DNA of 64,000 bases from Actinomycetes bacterium (GTDB lineage Bacteria > Actinomycetota > Thermoleophilia > BMS3ABIN01), in contig JAJYLW010000005.1 in the NCBI GenBank assembly GCA_021787475.1, positions 49,743 through 113,742 on the forward strand. Direction: 5' to 3'. Shown here one piece after another: positions 26,948 through 36,475 of the stretch; the first letter of the stretch is position 1; every line of letters starts with the position of its first letter. The notes beneath the pieces are model-generated. The model searched no databases and was not told the origin of the DNA. It saw nothing but the letters and a program-made list of their open reading frames with translations. The position numbers were made by a program, and so were the translations under genes.

Positions 26948-27076
26948 ATGAAAGGCAAACTGGACGGCCGGGAACCCTACGCAAAGCCGAAGCTGGTCAA
27001 GCATGACAACCTGAAGGCGCTAACCTTCGAGTGCTCAAACTGGTCATGCAGCGTAACGGTTCCCCCGGCTCCGTAG
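26948..27076 (+). CDS. Putative RiPP precursor peptide, 42 aa
   Basis: AGGAGG RBS then MKGKLDGREPYAKPKLVKHDNLKALTFECSNWSCSVTVPPAP*; leader YxKPxLxxxxxLxxLT and a Cys/Trp-containing core. Confidence 0.6.
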   Translation: MKGKLDGREPYAKPKLVKHDNLKALTFECSNWSCSVTVPPAP

Positions 27077-27122
27077 AGGAAACAATAACTGGCGAAGGGG
27101 CGCAGCATTGAGCGCCCAACAA

Positions 27123-27153
27123 TGCAGGGGCGGCGCCGCAGGCGCCGCCCCTG
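27123..27153. terminator. Strong hairpin between convergent genes (possible bidirectional terminator)
   Basis: GCAGGGGCGGCGCC-GCA-GGCGCCGCCCCTGC, 14-bp perfect stem; no T tail. Confidence 0.55.
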
Positions 27154-27156
27154 CCC

Positions 27157-27735
27157 CTATGCCACCCGGCGCTGTTTTTCCGCTCCTCCCCAGTACCTTG
27201 CAAACAGGCCGACCATGAGCCGGTTAAAGACAGGCAGATCCCTGGGGTTGCGGCTGCTTATCCAGTTGCGGTCAACGACGCCGTCGCGGTCAAGCCAGCG
27301 GCCGCCGGCGTTGCGGATGTCATCCTTGAGGGTGTAATAGCTGGTCATCGTCCGGCCGCCGGCAAGGCCGGCTGAAACCAGCAGCCAGAGGGCATGGCAG
27401 ATAACCGCAATGGGCTTGTCAAGCTCATCCATCTGGATCACAAACCGGCGCGCTTCCGGCACCATCCGCAGCTTGTCGGCGTTTATAACGCCGCCGGGGA
27501 GCATTACGGCGTCGAAATCTTCAGGATCGGCTTCTGACAGTGTAAGATCAGCCTCAAACGCCTTTGCCTTCCGGTCGTGGTTAAATCCCTGCACCTGCCC
27601 TGAATGGGGCGCAATCAGGAAAGTGACGGCGCCTTCGTTTCTGAGCGCCTCCCGCGGCTCGGTCATCTCGATCTGCTCAAAATCATCCGTCACCAGGATG
27701 GCGATTTTCATCCCTTTGAGTTCCTCATCAGGCAT
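27157..27735 (-). CDS. DJ-1/PfpI family protein
   Basis: MKIAILVTDDFEQIEMTEPREALRNEG...DFDAVMLPGGVINADKLR...KPIAVICHALWLLVSAGLAGGRTMTSYYTLKDDIRNAGGRWLDRDGVVD. Confidence 0.93.
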   Translation of the reverse strand: MPDEELKGMKIAILVTDDFEQIEMTEPREALRNEGAVTFLIAPHSGQVQGFNHDRKAKAFEADLTLSEADPEDFDAVMLPGGVINADKLRMVPEARRFVIQMDELDKPIAVICHALWLLVSAGLAGGRTMTSYYTLKDDIRNAGGRWLDRDGVVDRNWISSRNPRDLPVFNRLMVGLFARYWGGAEKQRRVA

Positions 27736-27821
27736 TTAAACCTCCTTGTCTTTTTAACTCCATCTTCAATACGCATGCCCGGTTGAATCCATTTCAAACA
27801 ACTGCCGTCGCCGCTCCGTAA

Positions 27822-28160
27822 TTATCGGCCATCCTTTGCCGCCAGAAGGCTATTGATCTCGGCCCCGATAAGGAATGTCACCGAACTAAGCCAGATCCAG
27901 GTGAGTAGGGCGATGACTGCCCCCAGCGAACCATAGATCCTGTCATAAGAACTGATGTGGTTGACGTAAACGCCGAATGCGACAGTTGACAGTAGCCAGC
28001 CCGCAGTGGCCGGGAGCACGGCGGGCAAAGCCAGGAAAAAACTGTACGCCATCGCCGCTGCCTGTGCCTGGACCCGGTCCCTGCGGATGGCCCCAATCAG
28101 TTCCTTCAGAAGGCGCAGCGCCATTTTGTTATTTCGCCATGTCTTTGGGGTGGTGCTCAT
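27822..28160 (-). pseudogene. YihY/BrkB-family membrane protein with apparent internal deletion
   Basis: N-terminal part ELIGAIRRDRVQAQAAAMAYSFFLALPAVL is joined directly to C-terminal part LPATAGWLLSTVAFGVYVNHISSYDRIYGSLGAVIALLTWIWLSSVTFLIGAEINSLLAA; only 112 aa. Confidence 0.65.
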
Positions 28161-28345
28161 TGCTAACCGCTCCGCTGCCCTCTTGACCTGCGAAAATAAA
28201 AAATCATGGAGTTAATTACCCATAAACGTCAAATGAAACTTTCCGGTAACCTCGCATCCCTGGTTTCAACGTTTGTTTCACGTAATCCCCAGTTGGGGAA
28301 GTAAAGTCAGCTCTGTTCTTAAAACTTGACCGGGTTCGGACATGC

Positions 28346-29536
28346 ATGCGCATATTGTCAATTAACAGCGGCTCGTCAAGTTTGAAGTACGCCCTGCATG
28401 ATATTGATGCAGGGGAGCGAGGGGCTGCCGTCGAGTCCGGGAATTTGATACACATCGGGGAGGCCGGCAGCGTCTTCCTGTCCCGAGGACATAAGCCTGG
28501 CGCCACAAAGTCGCAGCGGCTGGCGCTGCCGGACCGCCAGGCGGCACTGGATGCGCTGACCCGGCACCTGCGCCGCAGCGGCCTGATGGAAGGCGTTACC
28601 TGCATTGGCCACCGGGTCGTTCATGGCGGCTCTTTATATCTGCGGCCCGAAATTGTCACTTCCGGCCTGATCCGCAACCTGCGCGGGCTGGTCCGGCTGG
28701 CGCCCGAGCACCTGCTCGATGAGATCAGGGCAATTGAATTTTTCGGCCGTGAATTTCCAGGATTGACTCAGGCAGCTTGCTTTGACACGTCTTTTCACTC
28801 ATGCCTGCCCCGGGTGTCGCGAGTTTTTCCGCTGCCAAGAAGCCTGGAGGAGGACGGCATTGTCCGCTATGGATTTCACGGGCTTTCCTGCGAATACGTG
28901 ATGATGCGCCTTCAGGATCAGGGGCAGGCCGACGGCCGCGTTATCATCGCCCATCTTGGCAACGGCTGCAGTATGACTGCGGTCAGAGACGGCCACAGTA
29001 TCGACACGACGATGGGATTTACGCCGGCCGGCGGCCTGATGATGAGCACCCGCTCAGGCGACCTTGACCCGGGCGTTATTTTTTTTCTGCTGCGGGAAAA
29101 GAAACTTGATCCGGAAAAACTGGCCAGGCTGATCAACGAGGGATCCGGGCTGGCCGGAGTTTCGGGTATTTCGGGAGACATGGAAGAGCTGCTCGGGCAA
29201 GATCAGGGAAAAAGCGAAGCCGCAGAAGCCGTATCCCTTTTTTGCTACCTGGCCCGCAAATTCCTGGGAGCGCTTGTTTTCGCGCTGGGCGGCCTCGACA
29301 CTCTGGTTTTTACCGGCGGCATCGGCGAGAAATCGGCGGCGGTGCGGGCCCGTATCTGCGCCGGCCTCGGGTTCATCGGCATTGAGCTGAGCCGGGGACT
29401 GAACAGGAAAAATGCGGACCTGATCTCACCTGCCGGATCGGCCGTCAGCGCCAGGGTCGTCAGGACGGATGAGGAATTGATGATAGCCCGCCACGCCGCC
29501 CGGCTGCTCAAGAACGAGGTAAAAGAAAATGGCTAA
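28346..29536 (+). CDS. ackA: Acetate kinase
   Basis: RILSINSGSSSLKYAL; GHRVVHGG; FDTSFH; YGFHGLSCEYV; AHLGNGCSMTAVRDGHSIDTTMGFTPAGGLMMSTRSGDLDPG. Confidence 0.95.
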   Translation: MRILSINSGSSSLKYALHDIDAGERGAAVESGNLIHIGEAGSVFLSRGHKPGATKSQRLALPDRQAALDALTRHLRRSGLMEGVTCIGHRVVHGGSLYLRPEIVTSGLIRNLRGLVRLAPEHLLDEIRAIEFFGREFPGLTQAACFDTSFHSCLPRVSRVFPLPRSLEEDGIVRYGFHGLSCEYVMMRLQDQGQADGRVIIAHLGNGCSMTAVRDGHSIDTTMGFTPAGGLMMSTRSGDLDPGVIFFLLREKKLDPEKLARLINEGSGLAGVSGISGDMEELLGQDQGKSEAAEAVSLFCYLARKFLGALVFALGGLDTLVFTGGIGEKSAAVRARICAGLGFIGIELSRGLNRKNADLISPAGSAVSARVVRTDEELMIARHAARLLKNEVKENG

Positions 29537-31925
29537 TTCCAAAAAAACCGCCGTCCCGGAAAAGGCGCCAATGACAAAGGCGCGCCTCGCTCACATTCAG
29601 AGGTACTGGAGCGCCGCCAATTATTTGGGCGCAGCCCAGCTTTACCTGAAAGACAATCCTCTCCTTAGCCGGCCGCTTAAGCCGGAGCAAATCAAGCCGC
29701 GGCTGCTGGGCCACTGGGGTACTCAGCCGGGCCTGAACTTCATCTACGCGCACCTGAACCGGCTGATCCAGGATAGCGGCGCCTCCGTCCTGCTGGTTGT
29801 CGGCCCCGGACACGGGTCGCCGGCGATCCTTGCCAACCTTTACCTTGAAGGCACGCTCAATTATTTTGATCATGAGCTGACCTTTGATGTTGATGGCTTG
29901 AAGAAGCTGATGCGCCAGTTCTCATGGCCTTACGGCGCCCCCAGCCACCTGTTCCCGGGAACGCCGGGGATGATCCAGGAAGGCGGTGAGCTTGGCTACT
30001 CGCTGGCGCATGCCTATGGCGCCGTGTTTGACAATCCTGGTTTGATCAGCGCCTGCATTGTCGGCGACGGCGAGGCTGAGACGGGTCCGCTGGCCACCGC
30101 CTGGCATTCAAACAAGTACCTTGACCCCGCCAGCTGCGGCGCTGTTTTGCCAATTCTTCACCTGAATGGCTACAAGCTTGGCGGCCCCAGCATGATGGGC
30201 CGGATGAGCGATGATGAGCTTTTTGATCTATTTCACGGTTATGGTTACAGGGTGAGCCTCGTCGGCGGTGATGATCCGGCTGAGATGCACAAGCTGATGT
30301 GGCAGGCGCTTGACCGGGCCCTGAACCAGATCCGGAAGATTCAGGAAACCTCACGCTCGGGTGTGGCCCCGCCCAGGCCCTCCTGGCCGATGATCATCTT
30401 AAGGACGCCCAAGGGTTGGACCGGGCCGAAAGAAATTGACGGCCTGAAAATAGAAGGCAGCTTTCGCTCCCACCAGCTGCCTATCGCTGACCCGGCCGGC
30501 AATCCGGATCATCTTGAAGCGCTGACAAAATGGTTGAAAAGCTACCGGCCTGAGCAACTGTTCGATAAAGTTGGCAAGCCGTTGCCAGCAACAACCGCTA
30601 TCTGTCCCGATCCGGAGTTGAGGATGGGCATGAATGAGCACGCCAACGGCGGCAGCATGCTGGCGCCGCTGAATCTGCCTCCCTGCGAAGATTATGCCGT
30701 AAGGGTCAGCAGCGCTCCCGGGCAGGCGAAGGCTGAGGCTACGCGTGTGCTGTCCAGGTGCCTGCGGGACATATTCCGCTTGAACAGCGACAGCGGCAAC
30801 TTCCGCTTCTTCTGCCCCGACGAGATCACATCCAACCGGATGGAGGTCATTTTCGAGGCCACCGGGCGGGCTTTTGTCTGGCCCACCGACCGAGCCGATG
30901 AGCACCTCGACCGCGGCGGCCGGGTAATGGAGATTCTCAGCGAGCATACCTGCGAGGGCTGGCTGGAAGGTTACCTTCTCACTGGCAGGCATGGTATCTT
31001 CGCTTGTTATGAAGCTTTTATACCAATTGTTGATTCTATGCTCAACCAATACGCCAAGTGGCTGAAAGTCGCGCGGGAGATACCGTGGCGGCAGCCGCTG
31101 GCGGCCCTCAATTATCTTTTGACATCACATGTCTGGCGGCAGGACCATAACGGCTACACGCACCAGGTGCCCAGCTTCATTGACAACGTTGTCAATAAAA
31201 AGAGTTCTGTCGCCAGGATTTACCTGCCGCCCGACGCCAACTGCCTGCTGGCCGTGACGGATCATTGCCTCCGCAGCCGCGATTACGTCAATCTCGTCAT
31301 CGCCTCCAAGCATGCGGCGCCGCAGTGGCTGGGCATGGAATCGGCCAGGGCGCATTGCCAGCGCGGCGCTTCCGAGTGGCGCTGGGCCGGCAGGGGGGCT
31401 GACGATCCGGATGTCATCCTCGCCTGCGCCGGCGACATTCCCACCGAGGAGACCCTGGCGGCCGCCTGGCTGCTGGCCCGCCATTTCCCCGAACTCCGCT
31501 TCCAAGTTGTCAACGTTGTTGACCTGTTCTCGATCATGTCACACCGTGATCATCCGCATGGTCTTGACGATGAGAGTTTCATCAGCCTCTTTGGCGAGGA
31601 CAAACCGGTGATTTTTGCTTTCCATGGTTATCCGCGGGCCGTTCACGAGCTGATCCACCACCGGCCGCAGCCGGGCAGGTTCCATGTGCATGGGTATATC
31701 GAGGAAGGCTCCACAACGACGCCGTTTGATATGCTGGTGCTTAACAAAATGAGCCGCTACCATCTGGCCATTGACGCCGCCACCCGGGCCGAGCGGCTCA
31801 GTTCGCTGGCCGGGGACATCATTGACACGTTTCAGGGCCGCCTGCGGGAGCACGAGTCATACATCCGCGAGCACGACCAGGACATGCCGGAAGTGCGCGA
31901 CTGGAAATGGAGTCAGTCGGCTTGA
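29529..31925 (+). CDS. xfp: Xylulose-5-phosphate/fructose-6-phosphate phosphoketolase
   Basis: RYWSAANYLGAAQLYLKDNPLLSRPLKPEQIKPRLLGHWGTQPGLNFIYAHLNRLI; GPGHGSPA; GDGEAETGPLATAWHSNKYLDP; overlaps ackA by 8 bp. Confidence 0.97.
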   Translation: MANSKKTAVPEKAPMTKARLAHIQRYWSAANYLGAAQLYLKDNPLLSRPLKPEQIKPRLLGHWGTQPGLNFIYAHLNRLIQDSGASVLLVVGPGHGSPAILANLYLEGTLNYFDHELTFDVDGLKKLMRQFSWPYGAPSHLFPGTPGMIQEGGELGYSLAHAYGAVFDNPGLISACIVGDGEAETGPLATAWHSNKYLDPASCGAVLPILHLNGYKLGGPSMMGRMSDDELFDLFHGYGYRVSLVGGDDPAEMHKLMWQALDRALNQIRKIQETSRSGVAPPRPSWPMIILRTPKGWTGPKEIDGLKIEGSFRSHQLPIADPAGNPDHLEALTKWLKSYRPEQLFDKVGKPLPATTAICPDPELRMGMNEHANGGSMLAPLNLPPCEDYAVRVSSAPGQAKAEATRVLSRCLRDIFRLNSDSGNFRFFCPDEITSNRMEVIFEATGRAFVWPTDRADEHLDRGGRVMEILSEHTCEGWLEGYLLTGRHGIFACYEAFIPIVDSMLNQYAKWLKVAREIPWRQPLAALNYLLTSHVWRQDHNGYTHQVPSFIDNVVNKKSSVARIYLPPDANCLLAVTDHCLRSRDYVNLVIASKHAAPQWLGMESARAHCQRGASEWRWAGRGADDPDVILACAGDIPTEETLAAAWLLARHFPELRFQVVNVVDLFSIMSHRDHPHGLDDESFISLFGEDKPVIFAFHGYPRAVHELIHHRPQPGRFHVHGYIEEGSTTTPFDMLVLNKMSRYHLAIDAATRAERLSSLAGDIIDTFQGRLREHESYIREHDQDMPEVRDWKWSQSA

Positions 31926-31930
31926 TCGGT

Positions 31931-31979
31931 CCGGGACGGCCGGGCTTAGGCAGAGCGAGGCAAGCCCAGGGCGGTCCCC
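31931..31979 (+). terminator. Long imperfect hairpin after xfp
   Basis: GGGAC..GGGCTT...AAGCCC..GTCCC nested complementarity directly after the xfp stop; no clear T tail. Confidence 0.4.
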
Positions 31980-32133
31980 TGAATGAACTGCATGGTCAAA
32001 TATGCTTATGCGATGATATTGAGGCTGAAAGAGACAGGCAAACCGGTGAGCAGGCGGCAAAGCCCGATTTCCTGTAATATGGAGCAAATTTTTTTGAACT
32101 TAACATTTACTGCGAAAAAAATTTACTTTCGGC

Positions 32134-33261
32134 GTGCAGAATGCAGGATTAGAAGGCTTTAAAAAGATAAGAATATTCAAAGAAATTCAATTAAGTCAAA
32201 ATACATCTTTGATGTCAAATTATTCCTTAAAAAAAACGCTGGTGCGGATCAACCGCTTTAAAAAGGAAAAGCTGAGGGGCAGGCTGCTAATGGTCGTGTT
32301 TGCCGCTTATTTTGTGATAATAAGCGGTTTTATGCTGCTGAACGGCATGTGGTTCTCGCCGGACCAGTTCATCATTGCCGGGCTTGTCCTGGCGCTGTTT
32401 GTCGCCCAGCCGCTGGCGTTCCTGCGCGATTGGGTGCCGTTCGTCTTCCTGTTCCTGAGTTATGAATACCTGCGCGGCCTGGCGCCGAAGCTGGGAATGG
32501 GGGTCCATATTTTCCCCATGATCCACGTGGACCAGTTCCTTGTCGGGGGCGTGCTGACGGCCAACCTCCAGAAACTCCTTTACACGCCGGGGACTCTCCA
32601 TATCTACGATTATTTCTTTTCCATCCTCTACATGATGCATTTTATCTCACTGCTTGTTTTTGCCTTTTTCCTCTGGCTTAAAAAAAGGCACGAATTCAAG
32701 CGTTTTGTCATCACGACAATCGCGCTTGCCTATGCCGGCTTCCTCACTTATGTGCTTTATCCGGCGATGCCGCCCTGGATGGCTTCCGCTCAGGGATTTA
32801 TCCCTCATGTCGCCAATGTCGCCAGCGACACCTTTGCCTCTTTCGTGCAGACGGTCCATATTCCCAGCGTCTATCAATTCATGGATCCTAACCCGGTCGC
32901 CGCCATGCCTTCACTCCATGCTGCTTTTCCGATGCTGGTCTACCTGTTTATGGTTGACATCTTTGGAAAAAAGGCAAGACCCTTCATCATTTATCCGATG
33001 CTGGTCTGGGTCGCCATCATTTACACCGGCAATCACTATATCCTCGATACTATAGTTGGTATACTATACGCCTATGCAGCTTTCTATGGCGTGAAGTATT
33101 TCTACAGCCGGAGGGCGAGAAAAGAAGAACAGCAGGAGCAGCTTGGTCATCAGTTGCCGCGCGGGGTCGTTCCCGCCTGGGAGGCGGAAGGGTTCAGCCT
33201 GGCGGCCGTCGACCTTCCCCAAGGCGATGCCGGTGTCCCTGGTGGCGAGGCCCGGAATTGA
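32134..33261 (+). CDS. PAP2-superfamily membrane protein (start uncertain; ATG at 32212 possible)
   Basis: Multiple TM; YPAMPPWMA; MPSLHAAFPMLVYLF; GNHYILDTIVGILYAY (PAP2 motifs). Confidence 0.85.
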   Translation: MQNAGLEGFKKIRIFKEIQLSQNTSLMSNYSLKKTLVRINRFKKEKLRGRLLMVVFAAYFVIISGFMLLNGMWFSPDQFIIAGLVLALFVAQPLAFLRDWVPFVFLFLSYEYLRGLAPKLGMGVHIFPMIHVDQFLVGGVLTANLQKLLYTPGTLHIYDYFFSILYMMHFISLLVFAFFLWLKKRHEFKRFVITTIALAYAGFLTYVLYPAMPPWMASAQGFIPHVANVASDTFASFVQTVHIPSVYQFMDPNPVAAMPSLHAAFPMLVYLFMVDIFGKKARPFIIYPMLVWVAIIYTGNHYILDTIVGILYAYAAFYGVKYFYSRRARKEEQQEQLGHQLPRGVVPAWEAEGFSLAAVDLPQGDAGVPGGEARN

Positions 33262-33315
33262 ACCGGGGACGCCAGGATTTTCAGTCCTGCGCTCTACCAA
33301 CTGAGCTACCTCGCC
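33240..33315 (-). tRNA. tRNA-Phe (GAA)
   Basis: Minus strand GGCGAGGTAGCTCAGTTGGTAGAGCGCAGGACTGAAAATCCTGGCGTCCCCGGTTCAATTCCGGGCCTCGCC-A-CCA. Confidence 0.96.
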
Positions 33316-33628
33316 ACGTAAAAATGGCGCCGCCAGCCTGCGCAGGCGCATTTTAGCGGGTTGCCGGTGCAAGTGCAATTAAGAGCCTGTCCCAGCAGGT
33401 GCATCCTGCTGCGGACGCAAAGGCCATAAAGCAGATGCCGGATCTTGGATATTGGATTTTGGATAAAACCAAAGTCTCGATCTCTTGTTGATCAATTGTC
33501 CAACGTCCACCCGCTGTTTGGCTGCCGCCAGCTTCAAGATTCCGGGGCTCTTGCTGGGGCGGCGGCGCGCTGATAATATCAGGTTCCGGCCTGATTTTTT
33601 CGTACCTTTTTCCTGACAAAATCTGCAA

Positions 33629-34849
33629 ATGACCGATAATCCCCAGCAAAGTGAATCCGGCAACGGATCCAGCCTCGTCGAGCTTGAGGAGTTGAAGGAG
33701 CAGCTCAAGGCCACAGCCGCACAGCTGGAGGCTGCCCGGAACCAGGTTTCCGAGCTGAAACAGCAGTTGCGGGGTTACCCGGAGCAACTGGAGCAGAAAG
33801 TCAGGGAGAGGACGCGCGAGCTGGAGGCGATTAACAGGATCGCCGCTACTGTCAGCCGCTCGCTCAACCTGGATGAGATTCTGAAAGACTCGCTTGAGAA
33901 GGTGCTGGAATTCCTGGAGCTGGGCGTCGGCGCCATCTTCCTCGTTGACGAAAAGAAGGGCGAGCTTGACATGATGGTGCATCGTGGTCTTTCTGATGAC
34001 TTGGTGTCGCGCCTGCTGGTGACCCCGATTGACAACGGCTGGCCCGGGCGGGTTGCCCGGGACGGCAAACCGCTCCTGATCGAAGGTAACGGCGCCGGTT
34101 TTGAGGGCATCGCTGAAATGCGGGCCGGTCTCCCGGAGTATAAATCATTGGTGGGAATACCATTAAAGTCAAAGGGGCGCGTTCGCGGCGTCCTCTGCGT
34201 TCTTAGCAGCAAAAAGAACCGGTTCACCAGGGAGGAACTGAACGTGCTGGTCACGGTTGGCGGCGAGATTGGCGTCGCCATCGAGAATGCCTGGCTCTAT
34301 GAAAAATCTTACGCGCACTCAAAAAAAATGGAAGAACTGTCCATCACTGACAGCCTTACCGGTCTTTTTAACCGCCGCCATTTCTACCGCCGGCTCAAAG
34401 AGGAGATTGCCCGGGCCAAGCGGCAGCACCACCAGGTGTCGCTGCTGGTGGTTGACCTCGACAACCTCAAGGATTATAACGACCGGCGCGGCCACCTGAA
34501 GGGGGACGAGGCTCTGCGAGGCGTTGCGGAGGCGATAACGGCGAGCATCAGGCAGGATGTCGACACCGGCTACCGTTATGGCGGCGATGAGTTTGCCATC
34601 ATCCTGCCCTACAGCGATGAGCAGGAGGCAGCCGTGGTGGCGGAGCGGATCCGGGAGACATTCGAGGGGTTAGCTTTTCCGGACACCGGCCTCAGTTTGG
34701 GGCTGGCGCAGTTTGAGTCGGGTGAGGAAGTTGACAGCCTGGTGTCGCGCGCCGACACGGCGATGTATGTGGCCAAGAATTCGGGCGGCAACCGGGTTTT
34801 CAAGGCCGGTAAAAAGAAAAAAGGCCTGGGACAGGGCGCCGATGAGTGA
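33629..34849 (+). CDS. GAF-GGDEF diguanylate cyclase
   Basis: GAF region plus DSLTGLFNRRHFYRRLKEE...DVDTGYRYGGDEFAIILPYSDEQEA. Confidence 0.94.
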   Translation: MTDNPQQSESGNGSSLVELEELKEQLKATAAQLEAARNQVSELKQQLRGYPEQLEQKVRERTRELEAINRIAATVSRSLNLDEILKDSLEKVLEFLELGVGAIFLVDEKKGELDMMVHRGLSDDLVSRLLVTPIDNGWPGRVARDGKPLLIEGNGAGFEGIAEMRAGLPEYKSLVGIPLKSKGRVRGVLCVLSSKKNRFTREELNVLVTVGGEIGVAIENAWLYEKSYAHSKKMEELSITDSLTGLFNRRHFYRRLKEEIARAKRQHHQVSLLVVDLDNLKDYNDRRGHLKGDEALRGVAEAITASIRQDVDTGYRYGGDEFAIILPYSDEQEAAVVAERIRETFEGLAFPDTGLSLGLAQFESGEEVDSLVSRADTAMYVAKNSGGNRVFKAGKKKKGLGQGADE

Positions 34850-36293
34850 TGTTTACCAGAATTATGTCGCCGGCAAATGGATTGATTCCACCTCGGGAAA
34901 AACCTTTGTCAACGTAAACCCCGCCGATGCCGGCGACTTAATCGGCCATTTCCAGGATTCAAGCCGGGAAGACGCCGAGGCGGCCATTGTCGCCGCCCGT
35001 GACGCGGCCGCCGGATGGCGAGCCCTCAGCGCTCCCGGGCGCGGCCGCCTGCTTGCCGCCGCAGCCCGCATCATTGAACGGGACATGGATCGCATCGCCG
35101 GGGGGCTTACCCGCGAGGAGGGCAAGACCCTGGCGGAAGCAAAAGCCGAGACAGCCCGCGCGGTGCAGATTTTTGATTATTTTGCCGGCGAGGGCAGACG
35201 CCTTTCCGGCGAGACAACGCCCTCGGAGTTTGAGCGAACCCTTCTCTACACCGTGCGCGAGCCGCTCGGGGTTGTGGGGCTGATAACTCCCTGGAACTTT
35301 CCTGTGGCGATTCCCGCCTGGAAGCTGGCCCCGGCGCTTGTAAGCGGCAACACCGTCGTCCTGAAGCCGGCCAGCGCCGCGCCACTGACGGCGTTAAATA
35401 TTGTCAGAGCGCTGGAGGAGGCGGGACTGCCCGGCGGAGCGCTCAACTTCGTTACCGGCGCCGGGACCGTTGTTGGCCAGGAGTTGGCGGCCAACGCCGC
35501 CGTGGCCGGGGTTTCCTTCACCGGCTCCGATGCGGTCGGCGCCGGCATTTACGCCTGCGTCTCGGGCCGGGGCGGCAAGGCGCAGTGCGAGATGGGTGGC
35601 AAGAATCCAATCATAGTCCTGGAAGACGCCGATCTGGCTAAAGCCGTTGACCTTTCCATCAACGGCGCCATGTGGTCAACCGGCCAGAAGTGCACGGCCA
35701 CCAGCCGGGCAATCGTCCATGAGGATGTCGCCGGCGATTATACCGCGCGGCTGCTGGAGCGCGTTGCCGCCATCAAAGTCGGCAACGGCATGGACCCTGA
35801 GACCCAGGTGGGCCCGTTGATAGACGAGGCGCAGTTAAATAAGGTGCTGGCTTATATCGCCGCCGGCAGGGATGAGGGAGCGAAGCTGGCCGCCGGCGGC
35901 GGCAGGATGACGGCGGCGCCGCTGGACCGCGGCTTCTTCGTGGAGCCGACGGTATTTGTTGACGTCAAGTCTGAGATGCTCATTGCCCGGGAGGAGATTT
36001 TTGGTCCCGTGCTGGCAGTCATCGCGGTGCGCGGTTTTGAAGAAGCCATCCAGGTTGCGAATAGCGTCAGGTTCGGCCTCAGCGCCTCCATCTGCACCCG
36101 CGACATCTCCCGGGCAATGGAATTTGCAGACCGGATCCAGGCCGGGCTGGTTCATGTAAACTCGCCCACTGTCGGCGCCGAGGTCCAGGTTCCTTTCGGC
36201 GGCATGAAAGCCTCCAGCACCGGCACCCGCGAGCAGGGGCGGGTGGCGGTGGATTTCTATACGCAGATCAAGACGGTATACCTGGAGTATTAA
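34842..36293 (+). CDS. Aldehyde dehydrogenase
   Basis: MSDVYQNYVAGKWIDSTSGKTF; VGLITPWNFPVAIPAWKLAPALVSGNTVVLKPASAAPLTAL; GSDAVG; GQKCTATSRAIV; EIFGPVLAVI. Confidence 0.95.
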   Translation: MSDVYQNYVAGKWIDSTSGKTFVNVNPADAGDLIGHFQDSSREDAEAAIVAARDAAAGWRALSAPGRGRLLAAAARIIERDMDRIAGGLTREEGKTLAEAKAETARAVQIFDYFAGEGRRLSGETTPSEFERTLLYTVREPLGVVGLITPWNFPVAIPAWKLAPALVSGNTVVLKPASAAPLTALNIVRALEEAGLPGGALNFVTGAGTVVGQELAANAAVAGVSFTGSDAVGAGIYACVSGRGGKAQCEMGGKNPIIVLEDADLAKAVDLSINGAMWSTGQKCTATSRAIVHEDVAGDYTARLLERVAAIKVGNGMDPETQVGPLIDEAQLNKVLAYIAAGRDEGAKLAAGGGRMTAAPLDRGFFVEPTVFVDVKSEMLIAREEIFGPVLAVIAVRGFEEAIQVANSVRFGLSASICTRDISRAMEFADRIQAGLVHVNSPTVGAEVQVPFGGMKASSTGTREQGRVAVDFYTQIKTVYLEY

Positions 36294-36475
36294 TAACCGT
36301 TTCGCGTTCAGTACCGGAGGCTTTCTGGCGCCATGTCCCTGTTTTTTTCAGGACAGCATTTGCTTTTTGAGTTACTATTAACAGCACACCCGCAAGCCGC
36401 GGGGCGCAGACGCTGCCGGGATACTGTCAGGATGATTCACCAAGGCGCCAGACGCAAAACGCGAGACGAGGGCTT

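Noticed and set aside
33064-33378. Minus-strand ORF containing GEVAQLVERRTENPGVPGSIPGLAT
   Set aside because: This is the well-known artefactual translation through a tRNA gene (tRNA-Phe at 33240-33315).
34713-34841. N-terminal extension of the aldehyde dehydrogenase ORF
   Set aside because: Overlaps the GGDEF gene out of frame; true start is most likely ATG 34842 in an ATGAGTGA overlap.
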